A DNA stretch of 64,000 nt from Rutidosis leptorrhynchoides (GCF_046630445.1 NC_092337.1:367813501-367877500); one strand, 5' to 3'; shown: positions 36,537 through 49,711, numbered from the stretch's first letter. Program-made: numbers and translations. Notes: generated from the letters alone by a model not told the origin.

Positions 36537-39500
36537 TGTGACGACCCTGGTTTTTCCAACGTTATTTATTAATAATTATTATTAATGCTTGCGTGTTAAT
36601 GAATGTATTATATTACATTTACTTGTCACCATGATTGACTTTTAAATGCCCCGAAACGTCTTTGTGACATACGTACATTTCACGAATAATATTTTCAGAT
36701 ATTATTTACATTCATGATTGATTTTTATTAATCATTTTTTTAATTAACTAAAGTTACTAGTTAATTACTTGGGCTTATTTATTTAATTTGTTACTTACAT
36801 ACATACTTGGGCTTTATAATTGTACATGGGCTTAGAAGCCCACCCTACACACTTAATGGATTAATTAGCCCATTACCTTCATGTAAGTATCACATTAAGA
36901 CTTAACTAGTTGATTAATACTTATGGAATCTAGTTACTGGTATGGTTACACATCTTTCCCATGCAAATACCCCTAATTACCAACTTTTGAGTCAAATGCA
37001 CACAAGAAACTAGTAGACAATCTCCTTCCTCCCTTGGAACCGCTAACCGTCGGCCACAAGGTGTGTGGAGGGAGTTCAAAATCTTTTTTTTTTATACTTA
37101 TCAACTAGTTTTATCTCATAACACTTCATTCTTCTCACACACATTCTTACTTGCAATTACTTTTCTCTCATTTCTCTCTCAAGTTTGTAAGTAACATGAG
37201 ACTTTTCTCTCTTCTTTCTTTGTCTCAAAACCGTGACCAAACACCTTCATCATCATCATTCTTTGTTGTTGTTTTGTTACTTGTCTTTGATTAGTTGTTT
37301 ACTTACTAGTACAAGGATCAAACTTTCTAGTTAGATTCTTCATATTATCTTGTATTTACAAGAACACACAAGAACCTAACTTACTAGTTATGTTCTACAT
37401 TTAATGTCTTGAAAGATTGAAGGTTCATGTGTTGTAAAATCATACTTGTGATTCATGATTGTAAACTCAAAGTTTACTCTCTTAAGGATCAAGCCTTGGC
37501 TTGAATCTTTAAAGTATGAACAACCATGACTTATTACTTGATTATTTAGTTTATTTCTTCATTTTTCTTGCATCTTCAATTTGTGATTATGGTTGTTGTT
37601 GGTCAAGTGATACTAGTTAACTTTGATCTCATTTTTCTTGAACTAAAGTTAACTTGTAAGTTCAAGAACATGGAAGTATAACTTTTTAGTTATAACTTCA
37701 TACACTTGTGTTGGAATTAACTTAATAACTTTAGATCTAGACTTTTGAGTCTTGGATCTTCAAGATCTAACTAACAACTATGTTCTACAACTTAAGATCT
37801 TGATTAGTTAGTTTACTTTCAAGTTTGTAGTTCAATATCATTTTTATAACTCTTGTATATGTTGGATCTAAGGTCTTGATGTAACTTTGGTTCATCAAAC
37901 ATCATACAACTCTTAAGTGAGTTGTTCTACATATCTTAGACCTACACTAGTGTCATGATAGTCAAAACTTGGTTAATATTACCTTTAGAGTTCATGTATG
38001 TGTCGGATCTAAGATCTTGATGTAACTTTGGTTCATCAAACTACTTGCAACACTTAATTGAGTTGTGCTACTTATCTTAGACTTACACTTGTGTTATGAT
38101 GGTCAAAACTTGGTAAAGATGATGTAAACCCATCAACGAGTTGTACACTTGAAGCTACAAGCATCAAGGATGAGAACCGTGATGAACATCAAGCACCAAG
38201 AACCCACCGGAACCTACTGTTTACTATTTTCTTGAACTGATCAAAATACCTGGGCTACTGTAAAGTTGATTTTCAGTTAGCTCTATTCTAGTATATAATT
38301 TTTCATTTAAGACTCGTCTTAATCCGAGTTACGGTTTAGGATCTATGGCCCTCCGAACGTCACTATGTCCTTTTAACATTGTGCTGAAAAAATTCTGACC
38401 TACTCGCACTTAAAACGTCGCCACGGTCAAACGAAGACGATTTTGGTTCTGGAACTTTTACAAAAACTAAAGGACTTATATACGGAGCCATGGCCACTGG
38501 TCTCACCTTATTTCAGTAGGTATAGAGGCCATGGTGATTGATCGAAGTCAGCCTTTGTTTTAAACTCTTTTCATGAACGAAACTTACTTTACACCTTTTG
38601 TTTGATGATGAATGATGATGACCCTTAAGACCTAATTTACATACATTTAAACCTATTGGAACGATTTACTGACTTATTAATATTTGACTTAGGTTGAGGA
38701 CTTTCTGGACCTGCATACTTGCTTACTTCCCGACTCAACTTTACCACTACTTTACCACTATGAGTTATAGCATCCCTTTTTACTTTAACTATTTTGGGAA
38801 CTGAGAATACATGCGCATTTTACGTTTTACATACTAGGCACGAGTACTTAAACTTTATATATGTGTGGGTTATACAACGACATAAACATTCCCTTTAGCT
38901 CGGTAATGTTTAGTCATTGGTTTTTGAACCGGTTAACGCGAATCTTAGATATGGATCCATAGGGTTTGACATCCCCACTCGGGCTAGTAGCGCTAGCATT
39001 TAACGGGTGTTTAATACTTCGTAAACATACGCACTCGCCAAGTGTACTTTCAGGGGGTTACAAATGTTAAGTTAGTTACCAAGTGCCCACGGTTAAACAT
39101 ATACTTTATCATACTATTTTGAAACGCTCTTTGTAGCACTGAAATCTCGTGTCCTACCTTACATATTGTTATACTTAAACTATAGCTCACCAACTTTTGT
39201 GTTGACGTTTTTAAGCTTGTTTTTCTCAGGTGCTTAAGGTTAGCCGCTTCCGCTGTTGTACTAGTCTTGCTGTAGACACCCGCTGCTTTAGAGATGTCAC
39301 CGCATGAACGTTTATCTTGCATTCATAAACATTATTAATTTTGAAACTATGATTTGTAACGACCTAAGGGTCACACACTATTATCTTTGCTTCTATTCAT
39401 AGAAGCATACTTTTGATATAAAACATTCGACGTTAGTTATGACGTCACCTTTTACCATGAATGCAAACGTATTTTGAAATAGCATTTAGTGTTTGACCTT

Positions 39501-39555
39501 GTAATGATCCTGTTGTTGATGGTCCGTACACGATGGTTTTGTACGGGGCGTCACA
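36537..39555 (+). repeat. 3' LTR of Tekay-like copy 3
   Basis: A 3019-bp LTR runs from TGTGACGACCCTGG to GCGTCACA, following AATTTTCTTTAACAGGTGGGTA. It is nearly identical to the 5' LTR. It has one copy of the unit that is doubled there near 28200 and a shorter poly-T run. Confidence 0.92.
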
Positions 39556-39560
39556 CATCA

Positions 39561-41436
39561 GGTCAATGACAGTTGGATTTTTTCATTGTGGGGTTCGTCA
39601 GATTGTAATTATATAAAAAAAGAAATGGTTGGTAAATCAGGGGGCAATTGTTAATATGGGACACTAATCTTTTCGTTGCTTATGATACTTTTGTGTGTGA
39701 TTATTTTATTGACGTGCGAGCCGTGTGGAAAAGTACGAGCTGCTATTTCTCTATTATTAACGTCTATGGACCACACAATGACGTTGATAAATAAAAATGT
39801 GGGATACTCTTTCGGGCTAATTTAATCGAGGTAGTGAGGGTGCTGAGGTTTTATGTGGTGATTTCAACGAGGTCCGGGATTAAACGGAAAGACTAAATTG
39901 TAATTTTTGTGCAAGTAGAGCAAAAAGGTTTAATGATATTATCTCTAGTAACGAGTAAATAGACTTACCTATGGGTGGTCGCAAATTCACTCGAGTTTCT
40001 GATAATGGGATGAAGTATAGCAAGTTGGACTGGTTTCTAACAACGGAAGAATTTTTTCTTATGTGGAAAAAAATAACGGTGATGGCCCTTGAAAGAAAGA
40101 TTTCGAATCATTGTCCCATTTGTTAAAATCTAAAGAAAAAAACTTTGGTCCAAAATGGATCAAAGTTTTTGTCGATTGGTTAAAAGTAGATGGTATTGAG
40201 AAAATCATCTATGACTCTTGGAATGAGAAGGTGAATTGTGGTATGCAGTTAGATAACTTGTTTTGAATCAAATTAAAAAGACTGAAGTTTGTTTTGAAAA
40301 ATAAGTGTAACTCTGAATTTGGTCAACTCGAGGGCGAGATTGAAACCTTCAAAAACCTTGCCCTTAATTTAGAATCTAAAGCCGAGAATGGTGCTTTGTC
40401 CGATGATGAAAGAAAGATGTGGAAATATGCAAGGATAAAGTGGATGGCAAAAATCAAAGACAAACATGTTAAAACAAAAAGCGCGCGTATGTTGGATTCT
40501 CGAAGGGGATGAAAACTTCAAATATTTTCACTCGTTAATTCGTAGAAGATATTGCAGAAACAACATTCGACCCATAAGTCTTATCAATAGTTATTATAAG
40601 ATCATTGGGAAACCGGGAAAATTTCTCGAAGGTGCAATGCGTCTTTCATCACATTAATTCCCAAAAATTCAGATCCCATGGGACTCGGGGATTTTCGACC
40701 CATAAGTCTTATCAATAGTTATTATAAGATCATTGCGAAGATTTTTTCTAATAGACTTAGGAAGGTGGTCCCGGATCTTGTAGGTTTCGAGCAATCGGCG
40801 TTTTTGAAAGGGAGATACATTCTTGATGGGGCTTTAATTGCTAATGAAATGCTTGAGTTTTTAAAATCATCAAAAAAAATATGCATAATATTTAAAGTTA
40901 ATTTTGAAAAGGCGTTTGATTGCATAAATTGGGAATTTTTTTGTGAAAGTTATGAGGTGCATGGGGTTCGGGGAAAAATGGAGGAAATGGATTTTTACAT
41001 GTCTTAGTCGGCCTCGATTTCGATTTTGTTTAATGGTTTTCATACTCGGGAATTTTCCTTGGATAAAGGTGTTCGTCAAGGCGACCCTCTCTCGCCTTTT
41101 CTCTTTATTTTGGCGGTCGAAGGATTAAACATTCTTACTAAAGTGGTGGTTGATAAAGGCCTTTTCAAAGGTGTATAAGTCGGGTATGATAAGGTATTAA
41201 TCTCGCATCTTCAATATGCGGATACAATTTTTTTCGGGGAATGGAGTAGGAAAAACGCGTTTAACCTCATTAATATCCTCAAGTGCTTTGAGTTATCTTC
41301 GGGACTAAAAGTCAATTTACAAAAGAGTTGTGTTTATGGTGCCAATGCAACTAATGAAGAAGAGTCTTTAGCCCGAAGAATGGGGTGTAAAACCGGGAAG
41401 TTTTCTTTCACCTACTTAGGTCGTCCCATTGATCAT
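39561..41436 (+). pseudogene. L1-type LINE ORF2 remnant (right piece)
   Basis: The endonuclease domain continues with LCGDFNEVRD near 39853, SKLDWFLTTEEFF near 40020 and NHCPI near 40110. RT follows: FRPISLINSYYKIIAKIFSN, RLRKVVPDLV, QSAFLKGRYILDGALIANEM, KVNFEKAFDCINWEFF, an LQYADTIFF-type catalytic site near 41210 and KFSFTYLGRP at the end. Plant L1 ORF2 normally continues to an RNase H-like end, which is absent. There are many stops and frameshifts. A 42-bp duplication (40566-40607 and 40694-40735) sits at a rearranged junction where the RT start is joined too early to the endonuclease-RT linker. Confidence 0.88.
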
Positions 41437-42700
41437 GCATGTAGACTCGCGATCGCGAGAGCTTGGCGGACAGAAAGTTTCCAGAATTGTTCTTGCTTGT
41501 TCCCTAAGTTGTTTCCGTGTTTGTTTTTGTCAATAAATAGGATCCTATCTAACCCATAACAATGTGTACGAAAATATAGTGAAAGATCTCTGGTTTACAC
41601 CTTTGGAATAAACCTTTCTCCGTGTTTTGAAGTTGAGATATAACCACGTTAAATCCTATGTCGTTTATCTTTATCGTTCTATGCTTTATTATTCGTTTGT
41701 CGTGCGTGAGTTAAATTATACTCCAATTTTTATTTCAAAAATTTTTTCAACCCAACCCACCACTTTAAAACCATACAAAAATTAAGAAATGTAGCCGTAC
41801 AACCTACCCGTCTTCCTCCCTCACATCTTAAGAAAACCTGCATATCCAAAAAAAAAAAAAACATTCCAACTTCAAAAATTTGCACACAACCGAAAAAAAT
41901 GAAGAAAACAAGGAAGAACAAATAAGAAAGAGAAACGAAAAAAAAAAAGAGAGATTTCACTATCGCTACACGACTTTTTGCGCGGAACAGCAAAGGGCGA
42001 TGGCTAGGGAAGTGGCGGAACCGTCAATTTCAGATCCGTCGTGGATGGAAAACGGAGAAACTGAAATAGTGGCGATTCTAGAATTATAACTCAATGTGAT
42101 CCCGTAATTTTGTTTTTTGGTAAGCGAGGAAACTCTCATATGAACGAGCACATTGGCTCCCCCATAGAAGGTAAAACCTCATGTAATCAAGCCCCCGAGC
42201 GCGAGACCTGGTACCGGGTGAATTGCACATTTTACGCATCTTCTAGTCACACTTCCTTTTTGAACAATTTGGCATAGCCATCGGTGGTAGTTTTTTTTTA
42301 AAAAAACTATAAATTCGAAAAATATATGGGTCCGAATAGTTAAATTTAGCGGTGTTTTATGCAATTTAATAAAAAAAAAAAATTATAATTTTGAAAATAT
42401 ATGGAGCATGCAATTAAATTTAGTGGTGCGAGCATTTACTATTAAAAATTTTGAGACCAGTTGATTTTCCGTGACCCTACCAACTTGCAACTAGATTCGC
42501 CCTTGAACTGAAATCCCACTCCCACCGCTCATAGGTAGCGTGGACTTGTTTTTTAATGTTATTTTTAATTTAATTGTTTATTATCTATTTGGATCAGATT
42601 AGTTGTTATTTTTATGGATCAAATAATTAATGGGCCTGGACCTAACACACTATACAATTCTCACTTATTTTGGGGTCAAAATCTACTTATTTAGCAATGA
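41437..42700. other. Mixed remnant region after LINE
   Basis: No gene is evident. The LINE stops near 41436 at a palindrome CTCGCGATCGCGAG (41446-41459), and what follows to about 41700 looks like an LTR fragment. A purine-rich stretch precedes a short open frame at 41880-42089, whose end reads MAREVAEPSISDPSWMENGE and then TEIVAILEL. I do not recognise it; it could be a captured first exon or chance. The rest is AT-rich. Confidence 0.35.
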
Positions 42701-42744
42701 AGGTGCTAAATAAGTCCGTGTGCTTAGAAAAGGTAGATGGTAAA

Positions 42745-43190
42745 ATATTAAAACCAGGTTCGAGAGGTACAAAAGCCTCTTTGGTTGCAGATTTGCTTGG
42801 TTGTCCATGAGTTGGTTTGTTCGTTGAGTTTTGTTTTCTTGTTTGGGTCTTGAAGTGTTGATTGCTGTATTTTGATTTGTCTTGGCAGATTGTTTAGTTT
42901 GTAGGGGGTATGTTGTTTTTGGTTATTTTAGGGAGTGTTCTTGTTTAGTTTGATTGTGTATGGTGTTTGTTGCTTGATTAGCTTGGTTTAGATGTTCGTT
43001 CCTAGTTATTGCTTTCATCCGGGATCGGTTCTTCTTTAGATAGTCTTTCGGCTAGTTAGTTTTAGGTTCGTTTTCTAGTCGCGAGACCATGCCAGATTTT
43101 CTTGTTTCATTTTGATAAGCCCTTTCATCGGTTGATAAAGGTTTTAATAGTATATAAGTTTTCGTTTTTTTCCAAAAGAAAAAAAAAACA
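42745..43190 (+). mobile_element. LINE 3' tail, 5'-truncated
   Basis: This T/G-rich stretch, full of GTTTGTTTGTT and TTGGTTTAG-like words, ends ATAGTATATAAGTTTTCG, a T-run and AAAAGAAAAAAAAAAC. That pattern is typical of the 3' untranslated end and poly(A) tail of plant L1 elements. A possible short target repeat AAGGTGCTA occurs at about 42700-42708 and 43198-43206, but it is too short to be sure. Confidence 0.5.
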
Positions 43191-44475
43191 AATCAAAAAG
43201 GTGCTACGTCACCTAAATGTGCTTTATGCCAATCATGCAACTGATCAAAATGTTATGCTTGAATATACATGGAATATAAAAACACATAGATCGATAGTCT
43301 TTTCAACTTATTATTAGACCGGTGGTGATTCGTAGATCATTAATTTTTCATCCGTACCACATCATGAAATACATTTGCTGGTGTACGCATAGAAATTTAT
43401 TATGTACCGATTTTTACTCTTTTATTATAATTCCTATGCATATGCATATATCATATATCAAGATCAATTTATCAGAATAAATAAATCGTTATTCACAATA
43501 TTCAGTGCGGAAACCTCAATATTATGTTTCCTATCAAAAACACTTCAAAACACTCGATCGATTCACACTATAATGAATGTTTTAGGATTAGAAATTGTTT
43601 GCTAGAGTTGCTAGGTGATTGGGAACAACACACGAATACTCGCGGCCAAGGTTTGCAAAAAGTCAGTAACCCTTAAATGAAATTTGAAACCCTCTATTTA
43701 TAGGACATGATCTCCATGCGTACGGACGTATATATCTGGTCCGTACAGATGTCTCACTCATCCCTATAGGATATTATGATCTGTAAGGATGTATATGAAC
43801 TTTGAGTTTAAACATTTCTGTCCATACATTTGATCAACTAACAATATAATTTATAAACGTGTAAAACATACAAGTTAATCAAACACAAATTAAGTAATGA
43901 TCAAAGTCCATTTAGATATAAGAACCTCCGAATACAATGATATACATAATAAACGAGTAATGATTCAAGGACGTATGCATTCAGACACTAACAATATACA
44001 TACATACATATTATAAATTATTTCCCACATAAATATGGAGTAGTCTGTAGTTGTACCAAAGACATGATACTAAAAACATTGATCCCACTCAATAGATATG
44101 GTAAAAGCTTATAAGAGACGACAATCCCAATTTTAGATATAGAGTTGGTTTAAAAAAGATAATGAATAATATATAAATTGTTATACGAACAAGGAAGTTT
44201 TCAAATGATATGTTGGTTGCTTTTAGAGGCTGCTTTTTTAACTTGATAAATGAAAGAGACATAGCCTAATAACTTTAGTCAAGATTTGGGCGGTTGATGA
44301 GTCATTCATATGATCAATAAATCAATCAATCAACAATTAGTACAAGCAATCATATATTCAAAAACACTGTAGTCATTGATCATCTCGTGATCTGATATGT
44401 TCATAGTTATAAAGGACTTTTGACGAATCGTATGTGAAGAACATATCGACCACTGATCTTAAAAGATGTAGACAG
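43191..44475. other. AT-rich region with a minus-strand TATA box
   Basis: No convincing gene. On the minus strand GTCCTATAAATAGAGGG (about 43706-43690) resembles a strong TATA box. It is followed by CA/T-rich leader-like sequence toward 43500. This could be the promoter of a decayed LTR or of an unannotated transcript. Confidence 0.35.
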
Positions 44476-45116
44476 TAAGGATGTTTAATATATATTCCGT
44501 TCAAACTGTTTAATCGAATATCAAACCAAATGAAAATAATAATAAAAAAACGAAACTGAATTTAAATTTGGTTTTAGTTCGAGTTCTATATGGTTTATAG
44601 ATCTAAATTCGTTTTCGTTTTAACATTTTTTAATTCGTTTACCGTTTTTTGAATTAAGTTAAACCGAAAATCGAATCCTATACCCAAATCAACTAGTAAT
44701 CTACTCTATAAAAAATAAATAATTAATGCATATAGACCACAAACCGATTTTCAAAACCAAAAGTAAATTCAAAATTGATTTTTATGATTATTTTAATTAA
44801 ATTTTGATTGAATTTTTTGTTTTTGTTTTGGTGAAACCCAACTGAATTCAAATTCAATATTCGAAGCTGTAAAAAATAGATCTAATGTTGGTTTGTTGTT
44901 TTTGTTTTTAGTGGAAAGTAATCAGACCCTTAATGTTGGTTTGCTTCGAAATTTGTTAGTTTTTTTGTTTTTCCTTTTGAAAATTTTAAAAAGAAGTGAA
45001 TTTAAGTTCGATTTCGATTTGTTTAGAAATATTTGAATTGTGTTATCAATGTTGCTTTAAAAATTTGCAAAACCAAATAAATCGAGAAATTGAAACCAAA
45101 ACGATGAACATCCCTA
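44476..45116. mobile_element. Possible hAT-like MITE
   Basis: About 640 bp is bounded by imperfect inverted ends, TAAGGATGTTTAA on the left and the reverse complement of TAGGGATGTTCAT on the right. The interior is AT-rich with many AAACCGAA/TTCGGTTT-like words. No coding sequence. The eight-base flanks (GTAGACAG, GATTAGTT) do not match, so target duplication is not supported. Confidence 0.4.
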
Positions 45117-45617
45117 GATTAGTTTATAGATTGGGTTAATCATAAAACCTTTAACACATTTTTTTTCTTTTTGATAAAAAACTGAAAACTTGAATAAACT
45201 AATGAGAACTTCAACAAAAATTGAAGTTCCATAAAAACGTACAATCAAAGAAAACCGAACCCAAACGATAACAATAACATAATAAAGTTCGAACCAAACA
45301 AATAAATGTGATACCTCAAACACATGTGCATTGTCTTGAGCTATATTAATAAAACTCGGTGTATGCTTTTTAGATAGAGAAAAGAGAGTTTGGTCCCTTC
45401 ACGTTTCAGAAATCTATAGCTGTACAAGAGGGATCAATCGTTGTCATATACATGTATATTAACTAGCAGAATCCCCGTTCTTTACAAATCAAATAATCAA
45501 GTGATGTGACAGAAACATTTCAACATAGAAATTTTGGATTCAAGACTCAAGGTATACATTAATAATATATTTATGTTGTAAATATAGAATATGTGATCGA
45601 TGTGTAAACAAGAAAAT
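45117..45617. other. AT-rich intergenic segment
   Basis: About 500 bases between two element remnants. No open frame with recognisable protein similarity; the 69-codon minus-strand frame at 45114-45323 looks accidental. Confidence 0.4.
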
Positions 45618-46206
45618 CACTAAATCCGGACGACACTTTTTCGGACGACAATAAATCGTCCCGAAAAGTATTTTCATTTTTATTTTTATTCATGGGAAAA
45701 AATTTGGCTCGAGAAAATAAAAAAAATTGCGCGCAACTTTTCTGGACGACATGTCGTCCGAAAAGGTCGTCCTAAAAAGTATTTTTATTTTTTAATTTTC
45801 TATCGTGGCAAAAATTTGGTTCTAAACATAAATAAATTTTGAGCCTCATTTCCGGCGCAGAACATACACATATGATTTACTTTAGATTATATCTTGAAAA
45901 TTAAAGTAATTGGAGTAATTAATTTATAGTTGTAAAGGAAAATAAAGATATAAAATTCATATTTATATATTTATACAAATATAAAGTTTATTTTTATATG
46001 TACGCAATATACAAGAAAATAAAAATATACGGAGTAAACTTTTTGGAGTGATAAGCAAAAACCGAAAAAATAGAAGTGATTGTATAATCTGGTAGATCAA
46101 CCAGAAAAGCAATCGATTATAATTACGTAATTCCCAAATCTGCATACATTATCTAAAAAATACAGTTAGAGCACGTACTGACATGAGATCTTAGAAACAA
46201 GGTAGA

Positions 46207-49200
46207 TGAAAGGACCCGTTCATATACATTATAAACGATTCACAATAATTGATTACATCGCAAGGTATTTGACCTCTATATGATACGTTTTACAAACATT
46301 GCATTCGTTTTTAAAAGACAAACTTTCTTTACATCAAAAATTGACGGCATGCATACCATTTCATATTACATCCAACTATAATTGACTTAATATTAATCTT
46401 GATGAATTCAACGACTCGAATGCAACGTCTTTCAAAGTATGTCATGAATGACTCCAAGTAATATCCTTAAAGTGAGCTAATGCACAGCGGAAGATTTCTT
46501 TAATACCTGAGAATAAACATGCTTTAAAGTGTCAACCAAAAGGTTGGTGAGTTTATTAGTTTATCATAATCAATCATTTCCGTAAGAGTAATAGACCACA
46601 AGATTTCATATACATAAACGTTTTAATAAAAATATTCTAAGTGGTTGAGCACTTGGTAACCATACTTAACATTTAATCAACGTCGCATATTCCCTTTATT
46701 ATGAAATCTCACTACACTGTACCAAGTGTAGTCACTGAAACGAAGTACTGTGCAACCGTTGAATACTGGTCGTCCAGTCCGGTTGGGGTTGTCAGGCCCG
46801 ATAGATCTATCAACAGGATTCGCGTTTACAATACCGCATGTAAATGGTAGTTACCAAGCTATTAGGGAAAAATATGCAAAGTGGTACAACTCAACGTAGA
46901 ATATGTTTTTAGTGCGTGTGTCCATTTCGTAAAACAGTTATAAAACAGTGCATGTATTCTCAGCCCAAAAATATATATAAAAAGGGAGTAATGAAACTCA
47001 CAATACTGTATTTCGTAGCAATTATGTATATGACGGCACTGAACAAGTGCAGGGTTTGTCTCGGATTCACGAACCTATATTAAGTATATATATTTATATG
47101 TTGGTCAATATCTATCTAACAATTTAGGTCAAGTCGTAGTGTATCACAACCCTAATGCTCGAGACCGACATGCAAAAGTCAACAAAAGTCAACTTGACCC
47201 AAAATGACTTCCAAAATCTATACATGTTTATTATATAACTTATATATAGTCGTTTTATATATTTAAATATATTTATCAGATCTTATTATACTAAATAATA
47301 CAAGTCATTTATTAATAAATAAAAATTTATATTAAAATTCATATATGATAAAAATATACTTTTATATATCTCAAGTAATAAAATTTATAAAATTCACTTA
47401 ATATCATAAAAATATAGTGGTATGTATTATTAATGTAATTATATTACGTGTGGTAAAATATCTTTGTACGCATATTTATTTGATAAAATAATATTGATAA
47501 TAATAATAATGATAAAAATAATAAAATGATAGTTTCAATAAAGATATTAATTTTTAGTAATAAAGATAATTTTAGTAATAACATCAACTGATAACAATTA
47601 TAATAATCGTTTTAATAATAATATTAAAATTAATGATAATTCAGTTGACCATATCTTTTAATCCGTTCATCGAAACCACACGATTTCTAAATGAAAAATT
47701 ATTAATTTTTCTTTAGCTTTCCAACGACATGCATATCATATACCTTATCTCAGTAGCATATGTATCAAATTCATGATTTATCATAAACTATTTAACGACG
47801 AAACTAAGCATACAAACATGCATAATCATATATACTCGAGCACTAGTCAGGGATACACTATTAATATATAAAAGATAAGATATGAATGCTCACGTATCAA
47901 TATTGTGATTCAATATTGCAGGAAAGTACGTAGACGCAACGAAAATGATAAACGATAGGTTGATCTCACGAGCCATACCCTCGAACAATACCCATAACCT
48001 CCATAGCTATAACCCATAATTTTCTTAGCTCTATCCCGTTTGAAAACTTATTTTGAAATCGTCTGAATATAACTCCGTCGTAGTATTTTATGTATACTAA
48101 TAATATCTTGAAATAATACTAAGTAAATATATATATGTAATTCGATTGAGAGAGTTTAGAGAAATATATTTTCAAGTTTCTATGAAATAATGAAACCTAC
48201 TGAATTCTATTTATAATATATTTTTGAATTATTAAAGTGAATTATTAAAGTATGAATTATTAAAGTGAATTATTAAAGTATGAATTATTAAAGTGAATTA
48301 TTAAAGTATGAATTATTAAAGTGAATTATTAAAGTATGAATTATTAAAGTGAATTATTAAAGTGAATTATTAAAGTGAATTATTAAAGTTAAAGTAAAGT
48401 AAAAGTAAAGTAAAGGTAAAGTTAAAGTATAGTAAAAGTATAAAACTATGTACGTATAATACGCGTATAAATATATTTAATATTAATTTAAATCGTTATA
48501 TCATAAAACATTTTAGAAAAGTAGAATTATATATATTCATAATAGGTTTCAAGTTTTTAAATTACAGTCTGTTGGTGAAGCATGGGATAAAGTCCAAAGG
48601 TTAAATAAACGTATGAAATCATCTTAATGAAAAATGTCGAGTTACTTAACTTGTCGATATCCAACATCTAAGTTATTTACACTCCACGTTCTTACTTTCA
48701 TATTAAATAAAATGAAGGTTAACAGAGTTATCTTATCAAGGTCACGAGAAAAATATTATAAAACATGCCTTGAAAATTAAACAGGAATTTCCACTAACCC
48801 TTGTCTAGTTCCCGTTAATTGACACATTTGTTCTTACTTATAAATCACTTTACCATTTTCTGAATATTGTCAAAAAGAATAGATTTCTTAAATCACAGTG
48901 GACCTCATAACATTGGCCCGTAATCATATCATAATGTATCTGATAATTCAATCATTTGATATTATCTCTTAATTCTGTCGATAAATATATCGAAACAAAT
49001 ACGTTCATGTAAAGTATCATATATCTAATACTTTGTTAATATTTCCAGTTAATATTATATATTATATATACATATCTATATACACATAATTGTTCGTGAA
49101 TCGTCGAACACGGTCAAAGGGTAATTGATTACATGAATGTAGTTTCAAACTTTTTGAGATTCAACATTACAAATTCTGCTTATCGTGTCGGAAACATATA

Positions 49201-49243
49201 AAGGTTAAGTTTAAATTTGGTCAAAAATTTCCGGGTCGTCAAA
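46207..49243 (-). repeat. Solo LTR, Tekay-like family
   Basis: A 3037-bp LTR lies in reverse orientation. On the minus strand it starts TTTGACGACCCGG (expected TGTGACGACCC) and ends GAACGGGTCCTTTCA. Blocks such as GGTCAAATACCTTGCGATG and the GAATAAACATGC region match the LTRs at 3651 and 25288. A perfect target duplication GTAGA flanks it (46202-46206 and 49244-49248). No internal element sequence remains, so it is a solo LTR left by recombination between two LTRs. Confidence 0.88.
48226..48441 (+). repeat. 28-bp minisatellite inside solo LTR
   Basis: Alternating units GAATTATTAAAGT and GAATTATTAAAGTAT form a 28-bp dimer repeated about five times. Single 13-mers and a decayed AAAGT-rich tail follow to about 48441. 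The other LTRs in the window do not show it, so it expanded in this copy or its sub-lineage. Confidence 0.85.
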
Positions 49244-49290
49244 GTAGACCCCACCACTGTCCATAAACCCCCATCATGACCCCAGGTGAT

Positions 49291-49711
49291 TTGTGACGAT
49301 AGAATGTGACGTTGATATGTGACGGTGGAATGTAACAGTGAAATGTAAAGGTGGAATGTGATGTTGATATGCGATTGCGGAATATGGTGGTGATTTGTGA
49401 CGGTGGAATGTGAGGTTGATATGTGACGGTGGAATGTGACACTGATATATGACGGGGGAATGTAACGGTGGAATGTGACGTTGATATGTGATGGTGGAAT
49501 GTGGTGGTGATTTGTGACCGTGAAACGTGACGTTGATTGTGACCGTGACCTGTGACATTGATACGTGACAGTGGAATGTAATGCCAAAATGTAAAGGTGG
49601 AATGTAACGTTGATGTATGATGGTGGAATGTGACATTGATATGTGACGGTGGAATGTGACGTTGATATATGACGGTGGAATAGGACGTTGATATGTAATG
49701 GTGGAATGTTA
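49291..49711 (+). repeat. 26-bp minisatellite of two 13-bp half units
   Basis: About 16 copies of ATGTGACGGTGGA followed by ATGTGACGTTGAT. The two 13-mers share ATGTGACG and differ in the last five bases. The repeat leaves overlapping open frames on the minus strand (rich in HSTVTYQRHIPPS-like words). These are by-products, because 26 is not a multiple of three and all three frames stay open. Confidence 0.9.

Larger units (their letters stand above)
27859..39555 (+). mobile_element. Full-length Tekay-like chromovirus, copy 3
   Basis: This 11,697-bp LTR retrotransposon has both LTRs, a primer-binding site, gag, pol and the 3' AATTTCGGGGCGAAATTT motif. A perfect 5-bp target duplication CATCA flanks it. 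The LTRs are about 3.0 kb and differ by scattered substitutions plus an extra copy of a 23-base unit near 28200 in the left LTR. Coding sequence is in one frame apart from one frameshift, but has at least seven in-frame stops. It is not autonomous now, but it is structurally the most complete element in the window. Confidence 0.95.

Noticed and set aside
49180..49636. Repetitive proteins (HSTVTYQRHIPPS-like) on the minus strand
   Set aside because: They are translations of a 26-bp minisatellite that stays open in several frames; no start context or codon bias.
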